Positions 12,400 through 24,914 of a stretch of DNA of 64,000 nucleotides are shown here, one piece after another; within the stretch, counting starts at the first letter, position 1; each line of letters starts with the position of its first letter. Origin of the DNA: Ignelater luminosus (Eukaryota > Arthropoda > Insecta > Coleoptera > Elateridae); the NCBI GenBank assembly GCA_011009095.1, contig VTPC01090562.1, forward strand, positions 62,001 to 126,000. The letters run 5' to 3'. The position numbers and the translations under genes are program-made. The notes beneath the pieces were generated by a model that saw nothing but the letters and a program-made list of their open reading frames with translations, ran no database searches and was not told the origin of the DNA.

Positions 12400-13186
12400 A
12401 GACCTAAGTATTAACTATCTAGGCAGTAATGTAGATAAGTTTCTCTTTTACGATATCCTCAATAGTTATAATCTAGATTGCTCATCTCTATTACCAACTA
12501 GAGTTAATATTATTAATAATAAGTTCTTATGTATCTTCACCAAAGATTGATTACTTAATTAGTAATAACCATATTAAGCATGCTTGTAATACTGTTGCAT
12601 AGCCAAATGTTTGTAATCAGTGATCACTTATCGTTAGTCTTTAAATTCAAGCTATGTACTAAACTTTTTAGTAATAAGGAGACCGGGATAAGAAAACTTG
12701 TAGAAAATTTCCACTTTGCGTGGCTGTCATCCAGTAATTATAATACGCAATCTTTTGGTTTTTCCCCAACTGATCCTATTGAAATTAGAAGAATCGTAGA
12801 GGGTCTTGTTAACAAGAAATCAAGGAATTCATTTGTGAACCCGTAGCCGTTATCATTAACCAATCTTTGACGTTAGGACAGTTCCCATCGTTACTCAAGA
12901 CTGGTTTCATTGTGCCCATGTATAAAAGGAATGATGTTTCAACACGTAATATTAAAAGTTTTTGAACGTGTCGTGTATGATAGATTTATAAAATTCCCAG
13001 GTAAAAACAATATTTTGAGTGACACGCAGCACGGTTTTCGTCGAGGCAGATTGATGGAAAACGCCGCTGTTGACTTCATGGAATATGTAAACCGTAAGAT
13101 GGATAGGGGTGATTATGCTGTCGGGCTGTTCTTCGATCTGCCTCATGCGTTCGATTGCCTCAATATTGAATTCGTGTGCTATAAGG

Positions 13187-13654
13187 CAGGGGTGGCCAAC
13201 TTTTGTGTACGTAAGATCTACTTTTTATCTTAAAAATGTGTCATAGGCGTAGTCTAAGTGGGAAGGGGGACGTGTGAAATATATACTATGTTATACATTG
13301 TGTTTCAGTACGAGGAAAATTTATCATGGAAGAATGATATAAGATTTTTAGACTTATTTTTTGCTAATCTATCAATAGCTTGCGGGAGTGACTTCGTACT
13401 GAAACACCCTGTATATCTATCTACGTAACGCCTTATAACCTACTACGTAGTTCAGTTGTGATATTTTATTACTTGTAATATATGACTATATTGTAATAAT
13501 AAATATAATCACGTTGCGTTCGGTTCCTTTTTGGTCGTTTCTTGACTTGACGAGCTGTTAGAGTTGTACACTTTAAATTTGAGTTTTGTTTTCTTAAGTT
13601 CTCGCCAGCGATCGACCAAAATTGGCTTCGCGATCTAATTGTTGGCCACCCCTG
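13187..13654. mobile_element. hAT MITE inside the LINE, perfect 8-bp duplication
   Basis: The ends are CAGGGGTGGCCAAC and GTTGGCCACCCCTG, the classic hAT terminus type. CTATAAGG is repeated exactly on both sides (13179-13186 and 13655-13662). It interrupts the RT just after FDCLN. No transposase is encoded. Confidence 0.92.
13292..13415. mobile_element. 124-bp TATACAGGGTG-type MITE nested in the hAT MITE
   Basis: The left end TATACATTGTGTTTCAGTACGA (diverged GG to TT) is complementary to the right end CGTACTGAAACACCCTGTATA. TA-rich flanks are compatible with a Tc1/mariner-type target. The two ends match over about 20 bp with few mismatches. Confidence 0.7.
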
Positions 13655-14230
13655 CTATAAGGTATAAGCAAGAGACATAACAGGGACTATTCTCCAATTG
13701 ATATTTGACTGCACGCAAACTATGTTTTAAAATATAGAATTTTAAGATCCACGGAATATGAAATGAATATTGATGTGCCTCAGGAATCTATGCTGGAACC
13801 GCTATTTTTTCTATTATGTGTAAAGGATCTGCCGAGGTTTATGGATATCGGGAAAGCTACCATGTACACCGACGATACGGCTATAGTTGTCACAACACAG
13901 ACTCTTGAGTAGCTAAGATTAGCTGTCTTAGACACGTTCGTCAAATTTAAGAAATGATGCCTTAATTCTAAATGAAAACAAGACTGTAGTATTGTATTTC
14001 AATTTTTCTTAGACAATATAATATAGTTGAAGTGAAGTTTCTAGGAATTTATGTAGACGAAAATCTAAAATGGCCGAAACAAATTGATCATGTCTGCAAC
14101 CAGATGAGCAATGCGTTCTTTGCAATATTACAATTAAACAGTACTGTAAGACAGAGATGATTTAACTATGCTGTACTTTTCCATGACATATTCTCCTCTA
14201 TCGCACCATGTAATATTCTGGGGTAACGGG

Positions 14231-15813
14231 CCCGGCGATCTCGCAGGCTATAACCCCTTTAGATTTTTTTTGTAAGACTATTTAAAATCAACAGTTCACA
14301 TTAATAGACCTAATAATGTAGAAGGTTTGAAATATTGAATTTGAACGAAAATGCAAAACATCGCCCCACAAATAATCCAACGTGTAGTGCAAAACGTCTA
14401 TACACAATTAGGGCAATGTCAAATGGTAAATGGTAGACGATTTGAATATTTGTGTTTAAAGTCTGTGAATGATTTTGTTTATTTCTTTTTTAATTTTCAA
14501 TGTAATTTTTACTGAGAACAAATGTTGATGTTATTAAACTTAATAAGTGTTTTTCTCAAGAAAAGTGTTATGTAAGGTACTAAAAGTTTTTAACCATCAT
14601 TCAGTGAACCAGTGAAGAAGTCGATCAAAATCTGTAAAAGAATTTGGGGTTGGAATTTAAGAAAAAAATGGTGATGACGTTATAGCCCAAGAACTTGAAC
14701 TGTCAAAAAAAACCTTTCTGCGCTCAAAAATGCCTTTATTATTTTTCAAAAGAACATTATATAACCAAATTATGAATTTTGTACCGAACTTTATTACCAC
14801 TTTGTATAGGGCTATGTGTTTGCAGGGCCTATCGCTACGCCAACCATCCATATAATACAATCTAGGAACAAAGAATTCTTATAATCTTAAAATCTTGTGC
14901 GTCGATCACATGTAAAATTACCCTACTTGAATCAAATTACAGTATTTTTTGAAATCCCACATTTGTTAATATTAGTGCACTTTGAATATATTTCCTTTAC
15001 TATCGCTACCACAATCGCAACCAAGCATTTATTTATAAGGTTGCAACCCTCTCATTTCATTTTTTCTAATTTACATATTTTCGTAATTAGAACCTGAAAG
15101 GAGGTTTGTAACTACTGCATGAAATCGCATCATAAATAAAGGCATGCTTTCGGCAACTTGGAAAATCGTTAAACTGTGAGTGTGTGTTCTGCGTATATTT
15201 ACGTTTCGTACTACTAGTTTTTGCGTGCTTTGTAATTAAGTTTTTAAGGTATTTTGGGTGTTAAGTAAAACAACAAAGGGAGATAAAAATTCTTTAACCG
15301 AAAATCCCATTCGTGTTAGTGCGTTATGAAAATTTGAAACAAAAATATCTTTAGGGCATTCCCTGTATACATCCAATGCGGGAAAGAATTATTTCGAATT
15401 TTGGGGGTTGTTTTGGATTTCGCTATTACTAATCTTCTTATAAAAGGCCGCTTTACAGTTGGAGATTTTTCTTGTCGGATATTTTAATTGCTGCAAGTTT
15501 CAGCAGCAATAATATTGTTGCAACCATTTTGCAGATTATGTTACCAACATTGTTATTAAATTTATTAAGTATAAAAATCAATTGATGATAAAAAGTTTTC
15601 TCGTTTGCATTCAACCAATTATATTTGTTTTAAAATTATGATAAATAGCCATTTATGCTTTCACCTCCACTTTGGACTGTTTTATAGATTATGTTCTTTA
15701 TGTTACTTATATTATAATAATATTTTAAAGAGTTGGTAGCCCGTAACTTACTAAATAAGTCGTCGAGATTGCCGGTAACTTGTAATCTGTGCATGTTCTG
15801 AAAGATTCGGTGT
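14231..15813. other. AT-rich spacer with one orphan MITE terminus
   Basis: GCATTCCCTGTATAC near 15358 is a diverged right end of the TACAGGG family. No gene was recognised. Confidence 0.45.
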
Positions 15814-15821
15814 TATTAAAT

Positions 15822-16202
15822 CAGTGGCGGATCCATGGCGAAAAAGCTTTCGCCCCTTCCCCCTCAGAGAGTAAGAAAAATGAAAAAAAAAAACTTTTAT
15901 CAAGAAAACATTCATTTAATAGGAATATAGTGTGACTAGCTTTAGTCATGCATTCTTTTTAAACTTAGGTTTTGTTGAAATCTAGTAAAACTAATAAATA
16001 ACTGGCAAGATTTACTGCCACCTGTAAACCGGATGTCTTGGCTGGTGCCTTCAAAGAACATTTTTGTGGAAATCTTAATTTGTTTGTTAAATTATTGTAT
16101 TAGAATTATCTAGTTACTTTGTGTGTTAACCTTTAATTTCAAACAAAAAATTTCAAATATATTTCGCCTCCCCCCTTGATTTAAATCTTGGATCCGCTAC
16201 TG
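15822..16202. mobile_element. 381-bp hAT MITE with perfect 8-bp duplication
   Basis: The termini are CAGTGGCGGATCCA and TTGGATCCGCTACTG. TATTAAAT is duplicated at 15814-15821 and 16203-16210. There is no coding remnant. Confidence 0.9.
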
Positions 16203-16210
16203 TATTAAAT

Positions 16211-17217
16211 AAAGCTACTCCATCTAGTTATAAAGAGTGATAAAAAACAAAATGATGCAAAATATTGGAATGAGGTAGTACTCGTTAAAATAAACCATCA
16301 AGCGAGCTGCTAAAGAGTTCACAAGAATTCAAGTTTCTTTTGAATGGCTTTTCCAATTTTTAATATTTAGCAGATTGATATAATAATTCATAAAAACCTT
16401 TAGAATATGATAAAAGAATTTACTTTTTATTATGCATAGCAAACGTTTGTGCAGGTTAATACTCTTTCTTTTTCTCAGAAACAATTTTGGGTTTTCCTAC
16501 ACTACCATTTTCAACCAAGCAGATGTAAGATATCTTAAGAAACTTTCAAAAACAAAATAAAGAACACTACTTAGTTTTTCTGTGCTAACCAAGGGAATTT
16601 ACTTCATCCATACTGTTTTTCTAATCGAATGAAGAGATTTATACACAATTATTGCTACGCTGTTCTATAATAAAAACAACTTTTAGGAGGTCAAGTCAAA
16701 CATTGATTTAATTTGCAGCTACGTTCACTGACTACTTTGCAATAACAGACAAACTTACTTTCTCTGATACAATGAAAGCAACTGCGAAACAAGGGTTAAA
16801 ATAGTATAGGAATCAATAGCAAAAATTGCTATGACAGAATTACCGAAAATATGAAAAAATAAGGAATATATGAACACATGAGTAAAATCTCTGTATTTCT
16901 ATGCAGTGTAAAAGCCTGGATTTGATTGAAAACAGAGAGGACAATAGATGCCGCAAGGTATGAAAGAAACTTGAATTCTTAAATAACTTGGAATAGAAAT
17001 AGAGTAATATCATTATTTTGACCATATACAAGGGGGGATAATAGAAACTTGCAAAAGTAAATAATCTTGGTGCAATGAACAAATCAGGTTCAAGACACAG
17101 CACACGCCATTTTTACCTTAGCAAATGCCGAATATAACCAACAGTGTAGATGTATAAAGACAAAAAACTGAAACCTTATCTGCATTTTTATAATGATGTG
17201 CCGCTATTAGTGATTTA
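16211..17217. other. AT-rich spacer, no gene supported
   Basis: The short minus-strand open frame near 17.0 kb has no recognisable features. Confidence 0.5.
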
Positions 17218-17664
17218 CCAAGTCAAGTAGTCTGATGTTTTCTTAAATTACTTGACTTGACATGACAATCATCTGCTATTATTGTACTTGACTTGGTTTC
17301 AAGTCAAGTCGAGTCAAGTAACTTGAATATCAAGTCAAGCCGTGAATTTCTAATTCTTTCCCATTTTACTATCGATATGAATGTAGGATTCGGTTTTGTA
17401 ATAAGTAAAAATATTTTATTATAAGGCTAATTCTCATTTCTTTATTTCAACTAACCAATTGCTTCTATAGCATATGACAATGTAATTTTAAATTGAATTT
17501 AAATTAAATGTTTTAAGTTTCGACATACACCGATATGACCACTAGTCGTCCTATAATGAAAATTTACTAATAGTGCCTGGTGTTCTAATAAACAATCAAG
17601 TAGTCTTGAAGAACTACTTGATTTTTCAAGTGCTTGACCAACTACCCGACTTGATTTGATATTC
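17218..17664. mobile_element. CAAGTC-rich hAT-like MITE (boundaries approximate)
   Basis: Many direct and inverted copies of CAAGTCAAGT and ACTTGACTTG cluster at 17218-17345 and again at 17596-17660. The outer ends (CCAAGTCAAGTAGTC and AACTACCCGACTTG) are roughly complementary. Dense subterminal repeats of this kind are common in hAT MITEs. No clear 8-bp duplication was found. Confidence 0.5.
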
Positions 17665-17891
17665 GGTTGTTATCTATCAGCTTATTACTTCATTTGATTT
17701 CAGATAAGAGTTTGTTTCTAAACGCAGCAAATAACTGAGCTTGATAAAAAAAGAGAACAACAAAATCATAGAATTTAGAGCAAATGTTCAAAGTTACATC
17801 TATATTTACTATTATCGTTATTGATTCTGTTCTATATTTTCCAGATCGTTTCTCTAGCCACTTCTGATTTCTTGTAAGTCATATTATTCAG

Positions 17892-18116
17892 GTGACCCTA
17901 GAGGAAGATAATTGTATGGATCTGAGCGAACAACGAAAAGCTTCAGAAACGCTTGCCAATTCTGATCAACAGCATTCAGATTTACCCCGTTTATACACTT
18001 ACAACCCTATAAGGGTACAAAGAGTTCTGGAAACACCTACAAGGTGGTGTTGGTTCGGGTTCTTTTTTGAACAGATTGTTAAAATTCCCACTCTCCAGAA
18101 CTGTCCCAATTTTTGA
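17892..18116 (+). other. Unrecognised open frame, possible exon
   Basis: The frame follows an acceptor-like ATTATTCAG at 17882-17890 and reads EEDNCMDLSEQRKASETLAN and onward. Its mixed, polar composition is more protein-like than neighbouring chance frames. No domain is recognised and no start codon is required. It could be a real exon, a retrotransposon fragment, or chance. Confidence 0.2.
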
Positions 18117-18763
18117 AAGATACCATTGACTCCGGGGATGATACGGGTTACTGAACTCTGGAAACCTTTTTTATTTATTATTAAAAGCTTCTTAAATTTG
18201 AAATTACAAATTTGAAAAAATAATACCCCTCATGAATAGACCTGTGAAAGAATGTTTAATGGGTATCAAGTTTCAATAAGAACAATAATAAAAAAAAAGC
18301 AAAGGAAGATCAAAGACTTGTGTAACTAATGCTGTTTACACCTTCAATTATTGTTATCATTTTAACTTGTTTGCTCATTAATTATGCGATAACCATATTA
18401 CGTTTTTCATCCGATATCTATATGTTAAATTACCCTTTATTTGTTTGTATTTATGTGATTGAAGAATATAGAACACAATATTAAATAACGAGCCATCCTA
18501 GGTACAGTAGATATTCCCAATGAATATCAACACTGTATTGGCTTTGTTTTGTTAATCGAACCCTCCTTTTACCATTTTATTATTAAAAGAACATTATGCG
18601 GAATTGAAAAAAAAGTGTACCCATGCGAGCCTCCCAAAATATTTAATACGCATTTCTTATCTAATGGACAGTGATCGAGAACTAGCGTGGTCAGATGACT
18701 CAGCAAGCGCTTTACTCTGTAACTCCTAAAAGAAATTATTATATTATAAAAATTATCATATAA

Positions 18764-19136
18764 ATGTATTGCGGAAAAGTTGAAAAAGAAAATATTAATC
18801 CTCCGAGTAGTAGGTATCTCGCGGGAGAGAGTGCGTGCTGTTATTATTGTTGTTTCTCAAACAAAACCAACTTTGCATGCTTTACATCGTACTGTATACC
18901 GCAGGAACCCCGAATCCAACTTTCACATTACATAAACAAAAAGAGAGAAAAATAGAAAAGAGCAGAACGCGGACTCTCGCGTTTAAAAAGTCACCGCCGT
19001 GTTGTCGTTCGTTTTATTATAAAAATAACCGTATAATTTCACTTTGTCCATGAGAGGAGAGAAGAGAGAGAGAATAGACTCGGCGAATGTTCTACCTGTT
19101 AGTGCCGCTTGCCGAAATAAATAAAAGAAATGCAAG
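18764..19136 (+). promoter_or_regulatory. CpG-richer pocket with splice donor, candidate 5' UTR exon or promoter
   Basis: Base composition changes around here to more G+C and more CpG, including GAACGCGGACTCTCGCG and CACCGCCGTGTTGTCG, with GAGA-like runs at 19053-19073. A strong donor (GCAAG|GTGAGG) follows at 19136/19137. No convincing signal-peptide ORF is present, so if transcribed it would be untranslated leader. Assignment to the downstream Ig receptor is speculative. Confidence 0.25.
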
Positions 19137-19142
19137 GTGAGG

Positions 19143-21240
19143 CAACCCGGTGGGCCCCCGGTGGCCTTGGTTTTACCAGAGCCGAAATTAGCGCTACGCA
19201 CTTCCTGCCTACGCAATGCTCAATGTAAACATCGGTGGTGAGCTCGTACGTGTGTGTGCATGTGTGTATGTTGTTGTTTGTTAGAAGGGATTCGCCTAAC
19301 AACAAGCAAATTTTGGTTTACCCTAAAGGGAAAACTTTTAATAACACTCACATAATAATTATTATTTTATTTTAGTCCTTCATTGCGGAATACTACAGGT
19401 ACACAGGCAAATGGAGAATAGAGCGCAATGTTTGCCGACCATTATACAGCAGCAACAATGTAATGTAATTTTCCTTTTAGGAATCTGTTTTGAATACGTT
19501 AGCAGGTGGTATAATTGGTTGTGATGATTTAATTTTGTTAATTCCGTCGACTTTTATACCAGCCACAAGATTATATTAAGGAAAAATATGAAAAAGAGGA
19601 TGCGTTTATTTTTTTCTTGGAAATAATTATTTGTTATTAAACGAGGATTTAATTTAATAAGAAATTTTAATGGCAATATTCTTTTGTATTTTATCTTAAC
19701 CTGTTTTAATTTTCTTTTTTTTTCTCTTTGATGTTGTATTGTTCCATCCAGTTGCAATATAATTAGAATTTGTATGATTTTAATGGTGCATTAATTTTTT
19801 CTAATTAAATACAAGTTTTTAATTAGAAAAGAGTAGCAATAATGTTTCAAATGATATCAACGTTTTATTTCATCGCAATTAATGTTGCCTAATTTTGATT
19901 TTGTCCGGCTAGAGCATACTAAGTAGTATCGTATCTTTAACGTTTCCGTTTCGAATTAATTAACTGTATGTTCATTTTCCAATTTCCCAAACTATTTTCT
20001 GTTTTAGATCTTTTAATTACGTTTGTAAATACATCGAAATTCAGTGCATTTGGCTCTTTTTTCACTAATGGGCTAAAATTTAGGACGCGAGAGATTGTGT
20101 AAAGAACGAAAGGAGAACTTCTGTGATTTGCGAAACAAACATGAAACCTTTAAAATGACGTTTGTTAAGACACTTGAATTTAAAAAAAGGAAATAGTAGG
20201 ATGTCCATTCAGAGAAGCTTCTTTGCCATAGAGACTCGCTGGTTTAATACACCAAGATTCCAGAAAGAATAATTGCATTAGATTTGGTGTTCATGAATAG
20301 CTCTTTTTTATGGCCATATGTATTAGGTCTGCCATCTTTTGATAACTGTAATCCTGAACATCAGCATCAAATGTTAGCTGTAGATTCTACATACATCTTG
20401 CAGTAAATATGCAAGATAAAAGATAAACGATAAAGATTTCTATTAGAGCATCATCGCATAACAACTGAAGAACTTGTTACCTAACATGAGTATTGTTTCT
20501 GTATACAAAGATAATCCATCCCTACTCAATAAATTTTTGAACATCCCACATCGAAAAGTTCATCTTCTACATATAAATAATATGAGCAACAAGGCGAGAT
20601 TTAGCTTGAGTAAAATGCCTCAGTAAATAAACCGCAGGCACGCTAATGAATGCCTTAGAAATAATCAAAATCAAAGTGACATTTTTTTCAGTTTTTTTTT
20701 GCTGTTGTGGTTATTTTGATATTTTTTCATTTTCCTATCTGCGAATGCAACTTTAATTCTACACCTTTGATATAATATATTTGTAGCTGTACTGACTGTG
20801 GGTCATATTTAATACGGCAGATTGGTGTCAAAAGTGGTGATAAACTGAAACTTCACTTCTAATACAATATCCGATTGTTACGGTCCGTATGCTTTTACTA
20901 TATTCTATATATTCTAATTAAAGTGGGCTTCATTTTTTTGATATTCTTATAAAACAATTGCAGTTTGTGCCAATAAAATAATTGTTATTGTCAGTTTCAT
21001 TGTGTGTATGTACAATTCTTGTGTGGACAAATATCGTGTTAAATTGTTCATTTATCTATAATAACAACTAAATAAATCAGAATATTAGAAAATGAACTTT
21101 TTTGGTTTTCACCTTGTATCTTTGAAACGGGGCAGATAATTGTCAATGTAACCATGGATTATTTATTGGCATATAAATACGAAACTTTTTCCCCATTTAA
21201 CCACCTTGTATCTATTACCGTTTCCAATATCCCCATGTAG
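19143..21240. other. AT-rich region, no gene supported
   Basis: The first ~150 bp continue the GC-richer pocket (GGTGGGCCCCCGGTGG). The remainder is AT-rich without recognised features. Confidence 0.5.
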
Positions 21241-21253
21241 GTCATTTTAAACT

Positions 21254-21267
21254 GGACACACTGTATA
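21254..21267. repeat. Orphan MITE right end (GACACACTGTATAT)
   Basis: This matches the ends of the two repeats at 47.0 and 48.6 kb (GAACACACTGTATA). Only the terminal ~40 bp look related. Confidence 0.4.
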
Positions 21268-21500
21268 TGATCGCCTTCGGCCGAGCCGATTCAGAGAAAG
21301 CCTATAGCTTACGAAGCGCAAAACCAAGCAGATCTGGTTTTTTTGTCTGATAATTTTTTGATTATTTTATTTAAGTAAACGGAACACACTGCTCAAAGTA
21401 TGCAATTAATTCTACGAAACGTAAATTTTCAAAATTAGGAAACGTAAAGAAAATAATAGAAACAACCGTATACGATATAGGAAGCAGGAAATGCGATTCT

Positions 21501-21530
21501 GTACAGGGTGGCCCAAATTCGAGGTAAAAA
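21501..21530 (+). repeat. Left terminus of a TACAGGGTGG-type MITE
   Basis: GTACAGGGTGGCCCAAATTC is a typical left end of this family. The adjacent ~200 bp to the right look like the same AT-rich MITE body, but no right end was found. Confidence 0.45.
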
Positions 21531-23168
21531 CAGGGTACCTTAAAAACTAAACGAGCTAGAAAAAAACGAACTGTACGTTTTTCATCTACCTTTTCCTGCT
21601 TAGATCATTAGTGCAATCAGAATTTAAATATTTTTTTTTGTTTTTGAGTTATAGGCGAAAATTGGTTTTTTCAGATTTCGCTATTTGAAAAAATGGGAAA
21701 AAATTATTCGGGAACCTTTGGTATAGTTTGACGTCTAGACTGAAGTAACCACTCTAAATAAGCGAGCAACTCCAGTCTTGGTTAAGTTTGTTCCAACCAA
21801 CGAGTTAAGAATAATTAAAATATGTCACTGCAATAAGTTTTTTTTCAAGCGCACTTGAAGCCTGGCGGCCATCTTTTGGTAAACAGTGTTTGTTAGTCGA
21901 ATTTACTGACTGATTCGTTATTTGGGTGACAACTAAAGTGTTTTTCATACACACATATAATTACTGATACACTGTGATGACGTGTGATGCATACAAATTG
22001 TTCTTTCCTTTTTATATTTTTGAATTTTAAATATTGTTTGTGGGTTCTGTACCTGACCATAACGGCATTCAAGACATTGGCCGCGGGTCTAACGGGACCC
22101 CATCCCTTTTTGTTGTAATATATAACTATACGCTTTACCATAAAAATTCTTGTATTTTTGTTATCTTTCAAGAAGCTGGGTGCAAATAAATTTGCTCACG
22201 CAAACCAATTAGATAAATGTTATTAGTTTTATTCACCGATCAAATGTTAATAAGTGTATACATAAAAGTGCATCAATCTAATATACTTATTACACAAAAA
22301 AGTATCTCAGTCTAACAAAAAAGAAAAAGATCAATTCAACACAAATGCTCTAATTCAAGTACATAATAAAAAACGCCAGGAATTACTTTTCTTAGGTGGG
22401 TAAAGCTGAACTGTAATTTATCAAACCATAAATGAGTTCAAACGTGTTGCGTACTATTACTCAAAAATACTAGTCTATACAATAATTAGAGGTAGTGCAC
22501 TTTTTTAAAAATCAATTTATTAATAACTCCACTGGAATACTTAACGCGCCAGACGTCATAATGGTATGATTATGGAAGCTTCACAAAAGCAGGTAGCAAG
22601 GCATATCCTTATTATTCCTAAATAGTCGGTTCCAACTTGTACTGTTCTTGCATCAGTTCATAAACTACTTATTAGTGTGGATGGCTTAATTCTGTACCAT
22701 TTGATTATTAAAGATGATGATGAAACGTATTTTAACACTATTAGCGAACTGCCCTGCCCATTTTCTTGGATATCTTACTGACAAGCCCATATGGTTAATG
22801 TGCACCAGTTTTGAAGCTCAAGCAAAAACTGCGCATGTCAGTACCAACACAACTCTGGTTCAGCCAGCGAAATTAATTGGCCGTTCAGAAGCCAATTTAG
22901 CGAACTGTTTGAAACGCCAACCGCATCTTCTCAGTACTATTTTCAGTTGAAACGTCTTTCAACTATGTGTCGAACTGTCAATGTATAGTTTTCTAGCGAG
23001 TTGAAACAAACCTGTTTTATTATAATTGTAAATAACTATTTCAAGCACGAATTTATGAAAATAGATACGATACGAACACGATTACCTACTCATAATGGTC
23101 CATTGATCTTAAGATTATCTAGCACAGTGAACAAGTCCTAATACTTATAAAATAACCATGGTAAATAT
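21531..23168. other. AT-rich region, no gene supported
   Basis: Short frames on both strands are unrecognised. Confidence 0.45.
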
Positions 23169-24541
23169 TTGATATTGATATGCTCAATTCACAAGAAAGG
23201 AGACAGAATGATGTGCGGGAATTATAGAGGAATTGCATTACTGGACACAGGTTATAAGATTTTCAGCAGAATCTTGAGGAAAAGAATAACAGAACACTCG
23301 GAAGAAGTACTAGGGGAGTACCAAGCGGGGTTCCGTAGCAACAGGTCAACAACAGACCCAATTTTCGCACTCAAGGAGTGCTCTGTTCATAGACTTCCGC
23401 CAGGTGTATGATAGAATAGAGAGAGATAAAATGTAGCAAGCGATGACTTAGCTAGGCATCCATGGAAAGCTAGTAAAGCTAACAAAAATGAGCCTTAATG
23501 GAACAAAAAACGAAGTGCTTTGGAAAGGAGACCGACCAGAAGCTTTCCAAATGAAGAGAGCATTGAGGCAGGGCAATCCACTGTCCACGACCCTATTTAA
23601 TCTTGTTTTAGAGGCGACAATAAAAAATAGTGGAATAAAAAGGCAGGAAACAATCTTCAGTAACAAGTATCAATGCCTTGCCTTTGCGGATGACGTTGTG
23701 CTACTAACGAAAACAAATAAAGAATTAATAAGAATAACAAAGAAGATAGAAGAAGAAGAAGAAGCAAGAAAATATGGACTGGAAATAAATGTTAAGAAAA
23801 TAAAACATATGGTAATGGGAAGGAACAGAGAAGAACATGAAGAAAACTTGAACATAACAACCAGAGGAGACAAAAACTACGAATTCGAGAGAGTGGATGA
23901 GTTCATGTATCTGGGGGTTGTTCTAGTGGAGTATGGGCATGAAAGACAAGAGATACAAGCAAGAATAGCTAAGGGAAACCAAAAATGCGGAAACTTGAAA
24001 ACACAATGAAATCCAAATACCTATCCAGAAAAACAAAATTACGAATATACCGCACGATCATAAGACCAACAGCCACACATGCGTGTGAAACCTGAGTGCT
24101 TAATAAAATAGAAGAGGAACTACTAAAAAGAAGGAAGCACAAGATTCTGAGGGGCATTTTAGGAGGCATACAGACAGAAGAGGGATGGAAACGAAGAACG
24201 AACCAGGAAGTGTATGCGTTGAATGGGGACCCCCCTTTGTCAAGGCGCAGAGACTGAAACGGTTAGGATACACAAGCGAATTGCAAGTGAAAGGATGAGT
24301 AAGCTGGTTCTACGTACAAAACCCATCGAAAGAAGGCGAAGGGGATAACCGAAAACGAGATGGATGGAAAAGGTAGAAAACGATCTGAGGAGGGTAAAGG
24401 TTGCTGACTGGAAGAGAAAAGCAGTGGATAAAAGGCAATGGAAAAATATTGTAAAAAATTTTATATTAAATTAAATGAATTGTAAATAAGTTTTTGCCCT
24501 AGACCTACAAGGCATGTTGTGCACAATAAATAAATAAATAT
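23169..24541 (+). pseudogene. 5'-truncated RTE-like LINE reverse transcriptase with 3' tail
   Basis: The RT begins abruptly with IHKKGDRMMCGNYRGIALL, then GEYQAGFRSNRSTTDPIFAL. After a frameshifted gap of about 75 bp it continues with FQMKRALRQGNPLSTTLFNL and the catalytic FADDVVLL (23688-23711) and onward to MYLGVVL. The C-terminal part carries further stops (after ATHACET) down to about 24340. The 3' end is an (AATA)n tail at 24525-24541 preceded by a short conserved-looking UTR, which is typical of RTE-clade elements that end in short tandem repeats. Element 5' truncation near 23160 is normal for LINEs. Confidence 0.8.
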
Positions 24542-24751
24542 TTAAGTAATTTTCGTTTAAGTGTATTGACTTTTTTTAACCGTAAGTACGTTTTACAATA
24601 GAAGATTGTTTACTAGATAATTTTGAAATATGGAGAATTATGATTTTAAACATGTATGTTCTGTTTTCCCCAAGAAAGAAAGTATTACAAGTAAATTTTC
24701 AATTGTTCTGCTTTTAATAACCACCACTCTCTAAAGTAATCGAGAGGGGTA
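24542..24751. other. Short spacer, nothing recognised
   Basis: This is sequence between the LINE tail and the hAT target duplication. Confidence 0.5.
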
Positions 24752-24914
24752 GTTAAAACCAGTGGCGTAAATATAATTTCAGGGCCCCCCCGCAAGGCCC
24801 GTAAACATAATTTAGAGGCCCCTTAGTATTTCATGATGTAGTATAATAATATTTAAAAAAAAAACTGCACTTTATACTACATTGTATTTTTAAACATGTG
24901 GTAGCAGGTACTTA

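Larger units (their letters stand above)
12400..14230 (+). pseudogene. Decayed CR1/jockey-type LINE (endonuclease tail and reverse transcriptase), interrupted
   Basis: Plus-strand fragments read in order. The endonuclease tail (LPTRVNIINN, then ISDHLSLVFKF) is at about 12440-12660. A linker (FGFSPTDPIEIRRIVEGL) precedes the reverse transcriptase. Early RT motifs follow (FERVVYDRFIKF, ILSDTQHGFRRGR, FFDLPHAFDCLN) at 12950-13170. After an insertion come relics of GVPQGSxLGPL (DVPQESMLEPLFFLL) at about 13770, then MYTDDTAIVV and VKFLGIYVDENLKW at about 14030. The D of LSKAFD is shifted to DLPHAFD, and several stops and frameshifts are present. The fragments match the usual order EN-RT, so this is one insertion and not several. 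A 468-bp hAT MITE sits inside the RT. Confidence 0.8.
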
